Notes: a model not told the origin generated them from the letters alone. A stretch of 64,000 bases of DNA from Archegozetes longisetosus (GCA_018873245.2 JAEMBT020000004.1:9502652-9566651), one strand, 5' to 3'. Counted from the stretch's first letter, positions 13,693 through 27,496 are shown. Numbers and translations are program-made.

Positions 13693-16153
13693 TTAAGTGA
13701 TTTTTACAAAAGAAAAATTTAAGAGTTAAGTTATTTCGGAAGTGGATATGTACTTAAAAGAATTAAGCCTATTATGTGCGCACAGTCTTACGTGTATTAG
13801 TTAATACAGTAATTTACTAACTGTTAGATGTCAAGTGTATTGTATATATTGAAGTAAAATTCAACAATAAATATGTCACAACTTATTTAACAATATCTAA
13901 ATCTATAGTAATTTCTATCTTTTGTTACTCTAAAGAAACCGATATTAAGTATCTGATAAAAGCTGTTGAGCCAGAAAAAGGTGCATAAAATACTGCATTG
14001 AATATCGATATTGATGTTTTTTCTCCAGTTCTTACACAATATCTTACACAATATAAGGTGCAAATTAACGAGATCCTAAAGTCTATTATGTGGTCGGCCG
14101 GCAACAACATAACAATCATAAGTTTGGCCCATCAGATAATATCAGTCTAAACTTTGAATGGACCTGTTTTTCTTTAGATCGAAAAAAGCTCAAACTATAC
14201 CAAACCTGCATATTATAGAGTGAACTCAAGTGACACATACTATTGTAGATCTTAAAGAACCAGTAGAAGTAGTCGTATTATCTCTATAATTCAGTCATTC
14301 TCACAAACAAATTCACTAAAATTCTTTCACTTCTTTAAGTCAAAAGAGAGAGACAACTAAAAAAGAGAGAGAAAACAACAATAAACTAACTGCAAAACAG
14401 TATGACTACCAGTGAAAGACTTGTTCCGTTTTAGGTGTCGGTGTTATATCAGTTTTGGACATAGACAGACAGACAATCGCTGCACACAATCATAGAATTT
14501 GTGATGGTTAACAGTATCTGTTTTTCCCGAAATTTCTATCGTTTTTGAACGTTACAGCGATAGTTTTTGGTTATTGTATTCAATGCTATTGGCCTGCAGT
14601 CATATCCATTTATATTTGTAGGTACAAGACTATAGTATTTGTATAGTTTTATCAGAAACAATGAACATAACATGTTAGTGACAAAATGTCAAAACGGAAA
14701 TGTCGGGCGATAATGGCTGCGCATCAATACAATACACAATGAATGACACAATAATACTATACCAAATGCATTGTTAACGTATGAAAATAGTGCGGCAGGG
14801 GATATATATATATTTAACTTATACATAACCGTTTTATGGATCGGACAAGTTTCAACTGCGATACACACTCTTCTACTCGAAAATATACATTAAAAACATC
14901 ATGAATGCGCTATAATATTAATTTATACGCGTTATGTTCCCTAACCTAAGCTGCAACATATACGGGTATTTATTCTTTCATAGGACTTATGTACATATAG
15001 CTATATTAGCCCTTTAGGCAATTTATATTTTTCTCGAGTCTTTTCTGCTATTATTATTTTGATTTGCGTACACTTTATTTAGAGAAGAATGCAGTTTAAG
15101 TAGAATATATCGCATTTTAACGTGATTTTAATAATCTTTAGTCACAATTAATGATCCAAAATGTATCTGAACTATCTAGACATCCACTCGCAACATGTAA
15201 AGCAATGGTTTCCTTAAGATGTTATTACTGTGATCAAGTTTTCAAAAGTAGAGTGGGCTCAACAGAAGTATAAAGCGGTGAAATAGTTTATCTTAAGGAA
15301 ACAAAGAATTAATGAAAGAAAAACAAAAGAGATGCTGAGTAAAAATCAATTATTGAAACTCACGACATAATTGATTGCTAGATAGTTTAGCTATTGGGTT
15401 GAAGTCAGAAAATTGCAAGTAGCTTATTCTTTTTCATTATTCAATGGTGTAGATAAGTTCTTAACAAGCGATTCAAATAAACGCTTTCACGAATGCTCTT
15501 TTGGCACAGTTGAAAAATTGAAAAGTTACCAGAGAACAGATAGACTCGCAGTATATATGCAAAGCCCCAATCAGACAAATGATAAATGATAGCCTGAGGT
15601 TGTTTGAAGGTAAAAAGTTTACAGGTACTAAAAGTTGAATAAATGAAAGTGAAGTTTAAATAGACTCTCTTTTCAAGTTGCGTAATCGTAATTGAATATT
15701 GATCAATGGACACACTCTTAATCCTGTTTAACATACCAAATGCTTTCCATACCAATCCCGTACCATTTATAAGCTTATAACACATCTGCTTTCGGTCAAC
15801 ATTTTCTATGAGTTTTTAATCCCAAGATTTTCTATATTGTCATGTCTGCACATCTGTGACAATACTATTCTTCCTTTTGATAATAATTTACTGTTTCGCT
15901 TAACAATAGATGAATACAATTTAGAATATAATATCAAAAATGGGACAACAGTTTTTTGCCAATCGTTTTCAATCATTTCATATGAGACACATTGATAATG
16001 ATACTAACTTTTCTATTGTGTTCTTTATATACTGCTTGTGAGTAGTATTGTTAAATTCAACAATTTCAATTCATTCTACTCTAAGCCTACAGTTCAGACT
16101 ATGTTTACCTTATCATATCAGTCAAATGTATCATTCTAAATCAATTTCTATCG

Positions 16154-16157
<4 letters not shown>

Positions 16158-16216
<59 letters not shown>
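16158..16216. repeat. (CT)n microsatellite
   Basis: About 29 uninterrupted CT units, one of the two longest dinucleotide runs in the window. Confidence 0.97.
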
Positions 16217-16219
<3 letters not shown>

Positions 16220-16398
16220 GTTCCTATCAGTCAAATTTCTATTTCACTTTTCTAATTACGATCATTTCTAAGCCATTGTTGCAATACTTTCCTTTAGCTT
16301 CTAGATTTTAAGCAAATTATTTTTTGTCACACAAATTAAGCCGTATTTGAATCCTATGAAGTTCCTTATAATCGTACTACTGAAAATTGAATAATCCT

Positions 16399-16513
16399 CG
16401 ATAGTACTAGAAAAGGCCGTTGCTATGTAAACCTACTTGTGATGTGCATCAGTTTGTTGCCGAGTCCGATTTCTTATTTATCTTCATTACTATATTGGAT
16501 ATTCTATAAGTTT
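16399..16513. repeat. Dispersed repeat, copy 1
   Basis: Shares two ordered blocks with 55974-56109. The first, 16399-16435, contains AAAAGGCCGTTGCTATGT here and the same with one change in the other copy. The second, 16490-16513, contains ATATTCTATAAGTTT. Spacing between block starts is 91 nt here and 112 nt in the other copy. No coding capacity or termini recognised; probably an old non-autonomous repeat. Confidence 0.4.
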
Positions 16514-17613
16514 ATTGATACTTTTAATACTGTGGTCATTCTATAATAATGCATTACTTTGATTGGTATCTGGGATTATTGTGTTTTTCAGTGTACGAGT
16601 GCATAGTGTCTCTTATTTTAATACCAGTAAAAATGTCATATTATGTGACTCCTCATTCATGTCTTACTCTAGTTTAAAACTACTTAAAAGCTAAAAAGCC
16701 AGAAAGTTGAGATATTAATACTTTGTTTCCATTTGGCTCAATTTGCAATTTAGTGTTTTAGTGATTTTAATTGATTAAAAAAATTGGTGAAGCACTTCAA
16801 TGAAAACAAAGGTTTATAGAAAAACATAAAATGCATTGATGAAAACACCACAAGTATGACAATTGATAGGCGAACAGTTAAGAAGAAATAAACTTAAAAT
16901 AAACAATAGTTTGATAAACCTATGATTAAATGAAATATAAGAAATACGCCCTTAAACGCGTTTCAAATTCTTTTAATTGAGTTCATCATGTGTGAAACTA
17001 GTGTTTACTTTAATCAATTTATGAATAACAATTAAGTATCAAATATTTCATTACGCTACGAATTACTAAAATAATTCATATATTATTTGCTTTTTTTTCT
17101 TCTTTCTTTTTTTTCTTTTCTTTCTTTCATTATTAAGTATTGTTTCCTTTTTGTATGTTATGAGTGAAATCTTGTCTTTTAAACTGATTTTTATTAATCC
17201 TATATGTTTGCTAACTCTATGTTTCAAACTATTTCAAGTCAACTCTGATATATGTACAGAATATATTTGGCATCAATCTTCTAACAAAATTGAATTTTCT
17301 ATTTTCGCCTAAGTTTTACTGATTTTTGGAAATTTGGCTAATCTTGAAATGGTCTATGAATGAGAAATATTGCTTCTTTTTTGCACACTTTCCACATATA
17401 AAACGTTAGGAAGTTTTTGAAAAATTATATTTCTTTTTCAACTTTAACCAATAATTTACTTCGGTTTGACTTTTTTCAATCATGTTAGAACATTTGAAAG
17501 AAAAGATTCAAAAATGTTGGAAGAATATTGTTTTCAACTTATAATTACTATACATGTGCTAATCATGCGTTTTACCACCCATGCTCTCAGACTATATCTG
17601 CAAACTGAAAATG

Positions 17614-17701
17614 CAATTGAAGGGTCCCGAGCAATAGAAAAGTACCTAATATGCTATAAAGGCTGACATATAGCTTTCTATTGCAGAAGAGCCTTCAATT
17701 G
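17614..17701. ncRNA. MicroRNA-like hairpin D (unrelated to the family of three)
   Basis: 88-nt inverted repeat. The outer stem CAATTGAAGG/CCTTCAATTG is 10 bp perfect (17614-17623 with 17692-17701). A 7-8 nt internal loop follows, then GCAATAGAAA/TTTCTATTGC, 10 bp perfect (17631-17640 with 17675-17684), a smaller internal loop, a bulged 7-bp stem (17646-17653 with 17667-17673) and a 13-nt terminal loop. Size and shape fit a microRNA precursor; the strand cannot be decided. A non-autonomous inverted-repeat element remains possible because only one copy is seen. Confidence 0.35.
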
Positions 17702-18735
17702 AGGTAAGACTCGAGGAGCTGAAAATAGAAATGCGAGTCTGCTGAAAAAATAGTTTAAACTTGTAATAAGACATGAATAAAAAATGTTAAGCATATTATT
17801 AAGAAGTTGCGTTGAATAAGGATTGAAGAAATTCTTAACCTGCAAACATGACATGAGTATAATTATTATCTTGTAATATACATATCATATTTACCATGAC
17901 TTTTCATAAGTAAATACTAATCGCAATAATCGAATAGAAGGTCGTATTTACTTTAATAAATAAGTTTATATTAATTGAATAGAAACATTTTTCCTTAAAT
18001 TTTCTCATTTTTGTCAAAATGTATTGCTTTAGTATTTATAACTGAAAGGCATTTTGATCTTTTATCAGAACTTATACACTTTATAAATAAAAGGTGACCT
18101 TAATTGTGAGACCCTGTCATAGAAAAATTTGGTTAAAGTTTATGTTAACGCCTTTAGTTGATGTGAACAGCGCTGGCCATCAAGTGTTATGCTTTATTTA
18201 ATTGTAGCCATAATAGTGAGAAGCATTGGAAAGCACTAGACTTGACATAAAGATCAGATTGGCATTAATGCATGACCACCTCTTTTACGTATACTCTATT
18301 TAGGTATTGTATATCATCTTTGTCATTATTAATTAAGAATCACGTTTCAGTCACGACTTAAAATAGCCATAAGAGAAGGACTGTTAACTTTTTTCATGTA
18401 TTATCAGCAAGCTTGCCTCAAACATCAACTGTTTCACATGAAAGGCCCCTATACTTTACGTTACGTTATAAGTATTTATCAGCCACTCATCACGAACAAT
18501 CATCAACTAAGATAAATCAGTCTTCTCAACACTGATCTTCAAATTCTACTAAATATCCAAAAGCAAATCCAGTTCTTTTCTTCTAAATGTTAATAGAAAT
18601 CGTGAAAAGGCAGTGTTAAAAACTAAATAAAAAATTAATTTATTTATTTACACGATTGCATTATTTTGCGAACTTTTATGCACAAAAAATCCTTAAACGA
18701 TAAGATAGAGGAAAATGAAAATTTTAAAAATTGCA

Positions 18736-18785
18736 GGAGAGAGAGAGAGAGAGAGAGAAGGAGAGAGAGGGAGGGAGAGAGAGAA
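18736..18785. repeat. (GA)n microsatellite with interruptions
   Basis: GA run broken by AAGG and GGGAGGGA interruptions. Confidence 0.95.
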
Positions 18786-21599
18786 GTGTTTTAAAAATGA
18801 CTTAAAATGCTGAGTATATAATGTATATTGAAAATATTGGCAGTAGTGCTATTGTGATAGAGGCATGTATTATGATTCGTATGAGGAAGGATTTCATAGT
18901 TTTGAAACCCATTATTTTAAGCGGGATTGATATGAGTGACATTGTTAGATGCTATCTGGAATCTATTCAGATTTGGTTTATAATCACTGGCTTGAGATAT
19001 GGGCGTGAATGAAGTGTGTCAAGTAAAGAATGCAAAATTACAAACTCGATTTTTCATGAGATGCTCAATCAGAATTCGTATTCTTGTAAGACATCAAAAC
19101 CAATGCATACCATAATTATTATCTATACAACCAATTTATATATGATAGAAATTCATATAAAGGTAAGGATTTGATAGTTGTATTTTACAAGTTATGCAAA
19201 AAGTCATATTACCAGAAGCACTACGTATTGAAGTCAAACGAGAAAATCCATTAAGAGGGCAATCAAAAAACCACAAGACCTCCCGCTGCAAAAAACAGTA
19301 CTGGCTAACTTTATATTCTCTATATTCTTCATCATAATCTCTGGATCCATTAAAACAAAAGTAATAAAGGCATTTCAATATTACAGGTTTCAAGTCTATA
19401 AGCATTTCCGGTCCAGTGTTTCAATTGAATTTAATAGGTTTTTCAAAGCAAAAAGTGGTTGTGGGTGGCGTTCACTTAGCCATTATAGTTCAAAACAAAC
19501 ATCAAATTGCCTAACGCTGCTTATTTCTCTAGTCAACTGACCCCTCGCTAGCGAACTAAAACACTTTTTGATAATAAAGAGAAGAGCGAGAGTTGACTGA
19601 TATTAAACTATAAAAGACCATCAAAAGGTAGTAGAAATATATATTTTGGTTGTATTATTTCATAGACTATAATACTGATTTTTTGTCGCTTTCTCAATTT
19701 CTATAAAGCATTTGATCAATGAGAGAATATAATGTAGTCTTTATGTGAGAATAATCGACAAGAGAAAAAATGTCAAGTCACTTTTGTTTAGATGCCGCGG
19801 CTTTAGTTATAGGCCGCCAGACGCCACATTCCCAAATTACAAGGAAACTCAGCTAGAAGAAGTGGCTCTAAATTACAGGGGTTCAGATGAGCGTCAAACG
19901 TTGATATTTTAGGTGGAAAACCAGAAGCTAATATAAACTTGTGATTCTAATAGAAAAAATCATTTGCTATCAATAAGGCTGTCTTATGTGTGTATCTCAA
20001 TGCGCTTATGCGCTCCTCTATTCTAACTTTAATAAACTCTATCCGCGAATATATTCCAACACTACTATAAACCCCTCCATACACTCACTTATTTACAATA
20101 AATTCAATTTTACAGTTTAATTACGTTTGTGTCCCTTTTTCAGTTAAATACTATTTTCTCCTTTTCGCACTTTCGCACATACAGTCAAACTCGCAACTCT
20201 TTTTTAATTTACAATAAACCTTTGAAACAGTTTTGCTGACAATTGAATAGAAGTGAATTGAATTATTATAAAACATAACTAGAAAATTGATCATTTTCGA
20301 ACAATATATTCAATCATTTGAATACTTTGGTTTGAATGAAACTTTATAGAAATAAATACAACGATTAGCATTTAAAATATTTATTGAGCTCACAATACAT
20401 TTCTCAGACTTACTGTACATCAATATTTCTAAAGGGCTTTTGGATTTTGAAGTTTTTTACAATTGAGTCACAATTAGAGATTTATTGCCTTATTGTGCAA
20501 ATGCCTGTAGCAAATCATTCAAATCATTGTAAGGAAACTTATTGTCAGTTGAGTTGTTGCACTTTTTCAGCTTTCAAATTAATTGACAATAGAGTTAGAA
20601 AAAGATTTTATTTATTTTCTATTGGATGTTTGCAATAAAAAATCAGTTTAAAATCTAGTTTCAGATGCAAAGCATAAAACCTATAGGAAAGTAAACAATT
20701 AGAAATTGATATTACATAAGATTTATGAATTTTTTTCACATGATAGAACTTGAAAACAAGATAAAACTCGAAACCATAATCAAAGTGTTGAAGAAGAGAC
20801 TTGGGTTTATAGTCAACAATAAGGCGATTGTACGTGCGATGTAAGGCAATTATTCTGTTAAATTAATGCAACACTTTTATTAAGAAAAACTTTTTAAATA
20901 CAAAACCTCCAAAACCGGCATAAAATACAGAGATAAGTAATAAATGATTAGAGAAACGCATCTCATGTTTCAAATATACCCAAACAAAGCGATCCGAGCC
21001 TTAGGCATCTCAAGTTGCAATTTTGACTTTTGTATTTTTTAGATTTCTTTTGACATCTTTTGTGAAGAGCTTATTATTTAGTTGACTATAGCAGGAAATA
21101 ACATTCACTTCAAATAGAGAAAAGAGATTATGAGAGTAGAGAATATAAGAGAGTTTATACAATACTATAGTGTTGTGTTGTGTGGCATTCTTGTTATAAA
21201 TCCCCACATGAATGAGATGCAAAAGCGCGTTATGCCAATCACAGAAAAATCCAAAACTGTTAACTCGATATAAAAGTTAATACAGAGTGAAAATTGAGAT
21301 TTTTGCCGGTCTGACGTTTTATCTCTGCTGTCCGTTTTGCGGCTTTATATTCCTTATCTAAAATAGTATTAAACCAAAAACTAGAAAAATATCAACCAAA
21401 TAACAGACAGAAAGAACAGTACTATATATAAATATATCTAATATTATATGACTTGCCAAAATCAACTATAAATACCAGACTCTTTTGTGTATCTCTTCTT
21501 TTTTATTTCGATCAAATCAAAGGCATCATCAGATGGATCAAAAGAGAAGCGGAAAACTATATCTCCGTTTAAGTTAGCAATCAATTTAAAGCTAACACA

Positions 21600-21680
21600 G
21601 CTTTGGCTCAGTTTGGCAAAGTTCTATCTGTTATTGAAATAAGACTAGAGATAGAACTTTATAGCGCTGACCCGACGAGT
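21600..21680 (+). ncRNA. MicroRNA-like hairpin B (family of three)
   Basis: The 5' arm (about 21600-21628) pairs with the 3' arm (about 21650-21680) around a loop of about 20 nt. AAAGTTCTATC pairs exactly with GATAGAACTTT; a mismatched and wobble-rich centre follows; then GGCTCAG opposes CTGACCC. The 3' arm GAACTTTATAGCGCTGAC plus CCGACGA differs from hairpin A at only about two of 25 positions. The 5' arm is quite different from that of A yet still pairs. Three G:U pairs form on the plus strand against about one on the minus strand, so plus is favoured. Confidence 0.42.
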
Positions 21681-22271
21681 AGACTTTATTAAAATAGAGC
21701 AGTCATTGGAATAGTGAGTTGAGTTGAACAGTTCAAAACTGACTTATTATGCATAATAAATCGAATAGTTTGTGAGAGCAATGTTTTTTTAAAAGTTAGA
21801 GATCCATGTTTTTGAATGAATTTCATATTATTATAGTTTTGTATGCATAACATCGACCACTTTGCAAGTAGGAATCCAAACAATTGCTCTCCAAATAAAT
21901 TGCATTAACTCTTGTATAACACTCTGTGAGCTGATTATTAAAGATTGAAGATTTGAAGCAGAAAATAGGAAAAAAATAAAATTGTCAGTTCTGTTATTCT
22001 TAAGTCCCACTACGGAATAGGTTTGCAATGGTTTTCTCTCTAATGCAATTTGTTGTGTAATGTAGTGTATAGAAAACTTGTATATATATATATAATATTG
22101 AGATCACAAACAGAGAAACGCTTTTCAATATAAAGTTATATGAGAGCATCAAAACATTTTTAACATTTTTCACAACTAAGGCATTATCGTTTCTTATGTG
22201 TTCATATACTCTATACTTGTATTTGTGTATATATAACGGCATATAAGGCTTTATTCTGAAGTGCGGGATAT

Positions 22272-22272
<1 letters not shown>

Positions 22273-22332
<60 letters not shown>
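22273..22332. repeat. (CT)n microsatellite
   Basis: Thirty CT units. The minus strand reads as an Arg-Glu repeat in an open frame, which is not a gene. Confidence 0.97.
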
Positions 22333-22336
<4 letters not shown>

Positions 22337-23408
22337 AGACGATGCGAAAATACCATCCATTCTGAAGTAGTTTTTTCTTTAAAGAAAAGTCTATTAAAAG
22401 GAGAGGACCTTTTATATAAATATGAATTTTAAAAGTGAATGTGTTCGAAATGAAATTGAACTCTAAACTGTCATCAGTGAAAAGCAGCTCTAGAAGATTG
22501 AATGATAAAATAGGGTTCCTGTCAACTGAAAACTACAAAAGATGAGAGAAGGACTTCACCAGTCACTATAAAAAACCTCCAGTCCTGACTATAACTGATT
22601 AAAATATTTCGATCTCTACTTATTGTTAGTATTTTAGTGAGAATTCACATTTTTGACAGAAGTTCTCAAAAGTTACTTCTTTTCTATTTTTTGGAAAAGT
22701 TTTCAATTTGATTTCTAAACTTTAAATGTTATTCATAAAAGAAGTGAAATTTTAATGTGCGAAATAATAAATAAAAAAGAGACTGAAGCGACAAAATTTT
22801 CAATTGACACTATGGATGACACGGAGAGTTGAATGAGACCCAGTCTGGTAAAAAGGCAAGAATATCATTAAAGTATAGGCAGAATAACGATAAGAAGAAG
22901 TTGTTGAGAAGTTTTGGAAGGAATTTTAGAATTTGGAAGTGAAAGTTGGTTATCAGCTAATGAATTTAGTCATTATAAGGAGCTATTATTAATGAAGTTT
23001 TACCTATATCCGCTTTGAAATGCATTCTGATAAAAATATTCATCGGCCTAATTAAGGCCCCATTAACTTTGCTAACCATCACATAAACGCATCTACTAAT
23101 GCACAAACATAACAAAAAACTTCATACTACTTTTTGCCTTTAGTTTTTCTCTCTATTTTTTATCTATTCTACAAAAGCCAACTCCAGTTCCGATGGAAGA
23201 AATGCTATTTTTTCAAAGTCATACAGTAGTTTGAGTCAGAGTTTGCCCACACTTTATATAAGGGAAAGTGTGTATTTAGATGTGTGTAGAGTAGAGTCTG
23301 CATTCACTATCTATTGGAAAGGGAGTTGGATTCGATATCGACACTTCCGTTGTTATGAAAAAGAAAACTGGTTGGAGCAATATGTGATTGACACTGAGTA
23401 TTGTGCTT

Positions 23409-23506
23409 TAGCTTCATATGTATAGCTCCCTATGTATAGCTTCGTATGTATAGCTCCGTATGTACAGCTCCGTATGTATTAGCCCGTATGTATAGCTCCG
23501 TATGTA
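23409..23506. repeat. 14-bp tandem repeat, 7 copies
   Basis: Seven contiguous units close to TAGCTCCGTATGTA, with one to three changes each. The period of 14 is not a multiple of three, so it is not a protein repeat. It lies in the Sox spacer with no recognised gene around it. Confidence 0.9.
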
Positions 23507-26500
23507 TACGTTGTATATGCAAGAAGAAAGCTCACGCACATCACTCTCAGAGTGCAAACAATCAAATCGATGGTGGTTTTTGTTATTCCTCTTTCTGCAG
23601 GCTATTTTGTCAAGAGTAGGGCTAAGCAATGGTATAGCATACTATAAGACCGTTATTGCTATACATGAAATCCTCTCTTGGGATGAATTTTAATAAAGTT
23701 GTTCAAATAATCGAGTTGGCACAGACGCTTACTAACAATTATTACAGAGCACTCAAGCAAAGAAGACTTTGCGACAATATCCTATTCATAACTTGAAGAT
23801 ATCCCCTTTTCGTTGTTATAATAGCTTTGCAATATATGGAATTCTCTCCTTTTTTCAAAAATATTGTATTTGGAGAAGTGTGATAACAAAACAAAGACAT
23901 GTTTGTTGATGCCAGCTTTCGTTTTATTGCATTGACAATAGCAAACATCAAGTTATTGCCATCACCAATACAATAGGCTATACTCTTAGCTTTGCTTATT
24001 TGATCGACTCTACAAATTATAGTCTACCAGAAATTAATAAAACTAACTTCTCTATCAAACTTATCAAATCAAATCATACAACTCTTGGTTTGCTTTTTTT
24101 CTAACTCTTATTTTAAGACAGCTCTACACCTCAGTAAACGCTAATTCAAGTGTACATTTGATGATATGAAGAGAGAAGGTGTGGATAAAAAGTCAATATA
24201 ATATCGTCATTATATAAAAACCTCATTTAGTTCTGTGGCCGTGAACTGTGGAATATAATTTCGTGCGACTATTTCATTCAACCCGAATCTTCCCGTTGTT
24301 TGCCTAAGAAAAGAGTAACTTTTGTTTCATTTTGCTGGCTCTCAATTGCATTTTGTGTGCGAAGAGTGTCTTATAAAAACCACATTAGTTGTCACGCATC
24401 AGCGCCAGGCCAAAACAACTGTTGAAATAATGCTAACCATAAAGATTGAGATTGCGATCGTTGCTCGCATTCTAAAACTTGTCACTTCAAACAAGTCCAA
24501 ACTTTTTAATAGAAATATCATCACAAAAAGCAACACTTTTTTGTTTTGTCTGTTTTTGCTCCTATAAATTACAACATTATTTCTTAATTCAATAATACTG
24601 AACACTCGCATTCTTGTGCCAACTTTAATGATAAATTAAAACTTGTTGCCGTCAAATAAATCTCTGTAATCATCTGAGAAATGCAGTCGAAATCAAAATT
24701 AAAAAGTGATTTAATTTACACACTCTCTAGTTTTCAATTGAAAATGAAAGCATAAAGTTTTTCCCAGAAATTAAGGTGAAAGAGAAGAGTGAGCTTATAT
24801 TTGTCAGTTCTCTCAATCTTTGGTCGTGAGAATGACTGGTCAGTACAAGCACTTTATCTATAATGCAACAAATTAGCTGTTATCATATGAAAGCTTTCAT
24901 AATAAGTACTTTAGCAGCTATATTGGATTAATTCTGTTGTATCAATATTTTGTTTTTGATGATAAAAAATAATTATTGTTACACAATTTCTTACTGAATA
25001 GTGATTTTTATTTTGAATTTTTCCTGGAAACTTTAATCTATAACTTATATTGACAAGAGAACATATAAATTTAATTGCATTCAAATAAAATTACACTTCA
25101 AAAAAACATTAATTCATCTTTTACTTGAATTGTTGTTCACTCCGTCAATGAAAGTTTGACAAAAATATGACAACTTTTTACCCCAGTTTTAATATTTGTG
25201 CAACTATTTTATTTTAAACCAAATTATTTGCTTAATTCATTTATTGCATTTATTGTTGTAAACATGAGTTTTTGCAGTTGCAAGCAAAATATAATTTTGC
25301 GATGTATTACTGGTTCACTTCTTTGGTAATTTTATCCAATTTTTATCGGAACTGGCAATAAACATGTTTCTCCATTCATATTTTTCAGCATTTTTTACTT
25401 TTTAATTCAAATAAATACTTTATAAATTGTCTAGATTAATCCAACTCAAAATTCATGAGTCGTGAATTATGAAATTTTTAATATTTCTTTTCATATTTGT
25501 TATTATACATTACATTTCCTGATTTTTATTCTTATGTTAATTCGTGATAAAAGCGAATTTTCAATTAAGGTAAGCAATTATTATTGTTGTTATTCGAAAA
25601 AATTCAATAATTTTGTAATCAATAGATTTTCGAAAGCTTTCAATAAGTCATTTTGAGGTTGTAACAATTCAGTTTTATTAGTTAGGTCAAAATAAACATT
25701 TTCAACTAAATGACTCACTAAATTAAATCAAATTTCCAATTTGGAATCATTTTGAAATAATTGGAATATTTAATCTTGCTACAAACGGTTGTATTAATAA
25801 TTGTATTCCTAAAGTTTATCACTAGAAAAATACTAAAAGAGTAATCATATAAATGAAGTACAATTGAAAACTTAACAATTCGCAATAGCAACAAGAAAAA
25901 AGTTTCTATGACAACCTTGGCATAATGCGTGTAAATTTGTTTGAAAGTTTGATTGTTATACTGTGTATCCTATAAGTTGGTTAATATCCTATATTTTATA
26001 ATCCGATGTAAAGCATGCTGATACGACGCATCACTTCCGATCTCAATCAATGATTATTAAGATTTTGAATACACAAGTATTGGTTTTAAACTAGTTTTTA
26101 AAAATGGCATTGCTAATAAATTTAACGAGATAAGAGATTAATCATACTTTTAATACTAATAAATTACTAAGAGTTTGAGTGCGTCAGCTGTTTCAGGTGG
26201 CAGTTATTATGGGAAACAATTTCTATAGTTATATGAAAACAATAAGTATTGAATTTGACATATCTGCTAATATTTGATGCAATTCAATTGTTATGCTTTA
26301 TTTAATAAAGTATTGTAAATAAATGGACATAATAAGAATAATGAAATTAAAATAATGAAATATGTGAAAGCAGTATCTATGAATTTTTCACTACGTAAAC
26401 ACATACTAATAAATAAGTATAGAATAGAAATATTAAACTTGTAGCCAATTAATGAGTGCGATCAAACGTTGTGCAACAATAGATAGACTAAGAATATTGA

Positions 26501-26777
26501 TCGAATGATTGGATTTATGGGTGATGTATAATAAATATATTGTTAGGCGATTGCGGTTGGGTCAATAGGAATGGCGACAAATCTTTGATATAAAGCAATT
26601 TATATTTATGATTGGTACAGCAAAAGTGCACTTTCATAAATGCATTATTGCCCACTCTTTTTCTATGCCAAACTTACTAAAAAAATTAATCAAATCTCAT
26701 GAACCAGTTATGGATCTTTCAGTCATTATTATTTGCCGTATAATAAGTTATGTGAACATATATAAACTCATAGACTA

Positions 26778-26860
26778 TATTGTCAGATCACTGCTATAAA
26801 GTCCTATCTCTAATTGAATTGACACTAGAGATGGGACTTTATAGCAGTGAGCCGACGATA
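26778..26860 (+). ncRNA. MicroRNA-like hairpin C (family of three)
   Basis: The best-paired member. TCACTGCTATAAAGTCC (5' arm, from about 26788) is complementary to GGACTTTATAGCAGTGA (3' arm, from about 26834), extended by CTATC against GATGG with one U:G pair and by outer pairs to about 26778 and 26860. The loop is about 20 nt. The 3' arm plus GCCGACGA aligns with hairpins A and B. The changes CGCTGAC to AGCAGTGA in the 3' arm are matched by changes in the 5' arm, so pairing is kept. It lies about 3 kb upstream of the second Sox gene. Confidence 0.5.
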
Positions 26861-27496
26861 TACTAATATTGTATTATGAGTGCAGTACTGGTATATGAAG
26901 ACTTAAATGAATGGTCTATTAAAGGTTATGACCCAAACACTATTATATTGGGTTAGGAGAAGAGCGCAATAGAAGCAGTGGTGGAATATATTGATTGGCA
27001 GAATCTTAGGTTTGTGGGTTCTCGTTTATATTGACCATCAAATTATAAGTTTATTGATGCCTCACTTCAACACAAGCACCCAATCATCGTTAATAGTACA
27101 CTATATGCTCGCCAGAGTAATGAATAACCACCACTAAGAGGATTAAAGCGTATATATATGTGTTACAGCCATTCTCATCAGTCACTCTTTAATATCACAT
27201 AACCACAGATACGCGATATTTCTTTATTTGACACAAAACTCTGCCATACTTTCTCCTTATCATATGGATAGACGTGAAGAATTTTGGTTTAAAATTTTCC
27301 AGCTATCATAAGTGCTTTTGATATGTTAGGGCTCACAGAAATACCAATTGTTCGCATGACAATCGAATGAACCGCTATAGAGCAGAAGACCAAACATTGC
27401 ATCCCAGCCATCCATTATTACGACTATATTTGACAAACGCATGTTTGTTAATACAGACAAAATTATTCAATTCAATAGAACAGTACGCCACCAAAG

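Noticed and set aside
15208-15302. 13-bp perfect inverted repeat (GTTTCCTTAAGAT and its complement) 69 bp apart
   Set aside because: The inner sequence does not pair, so it lacks the continuous stem expected of a microRNA precursor; probably a chance or short palindromic pair.
16048-16311. Open frame with Ser-Leu repeats
   Set aside because: It is a translation of the (CT)n microsatellite at 16158-16216.
22000-22356. Open frame rich in Arg-Glu repeats on the minus strand
   Set aside because: It is a translation of the (CT)n microsatellite at 22273-22332.
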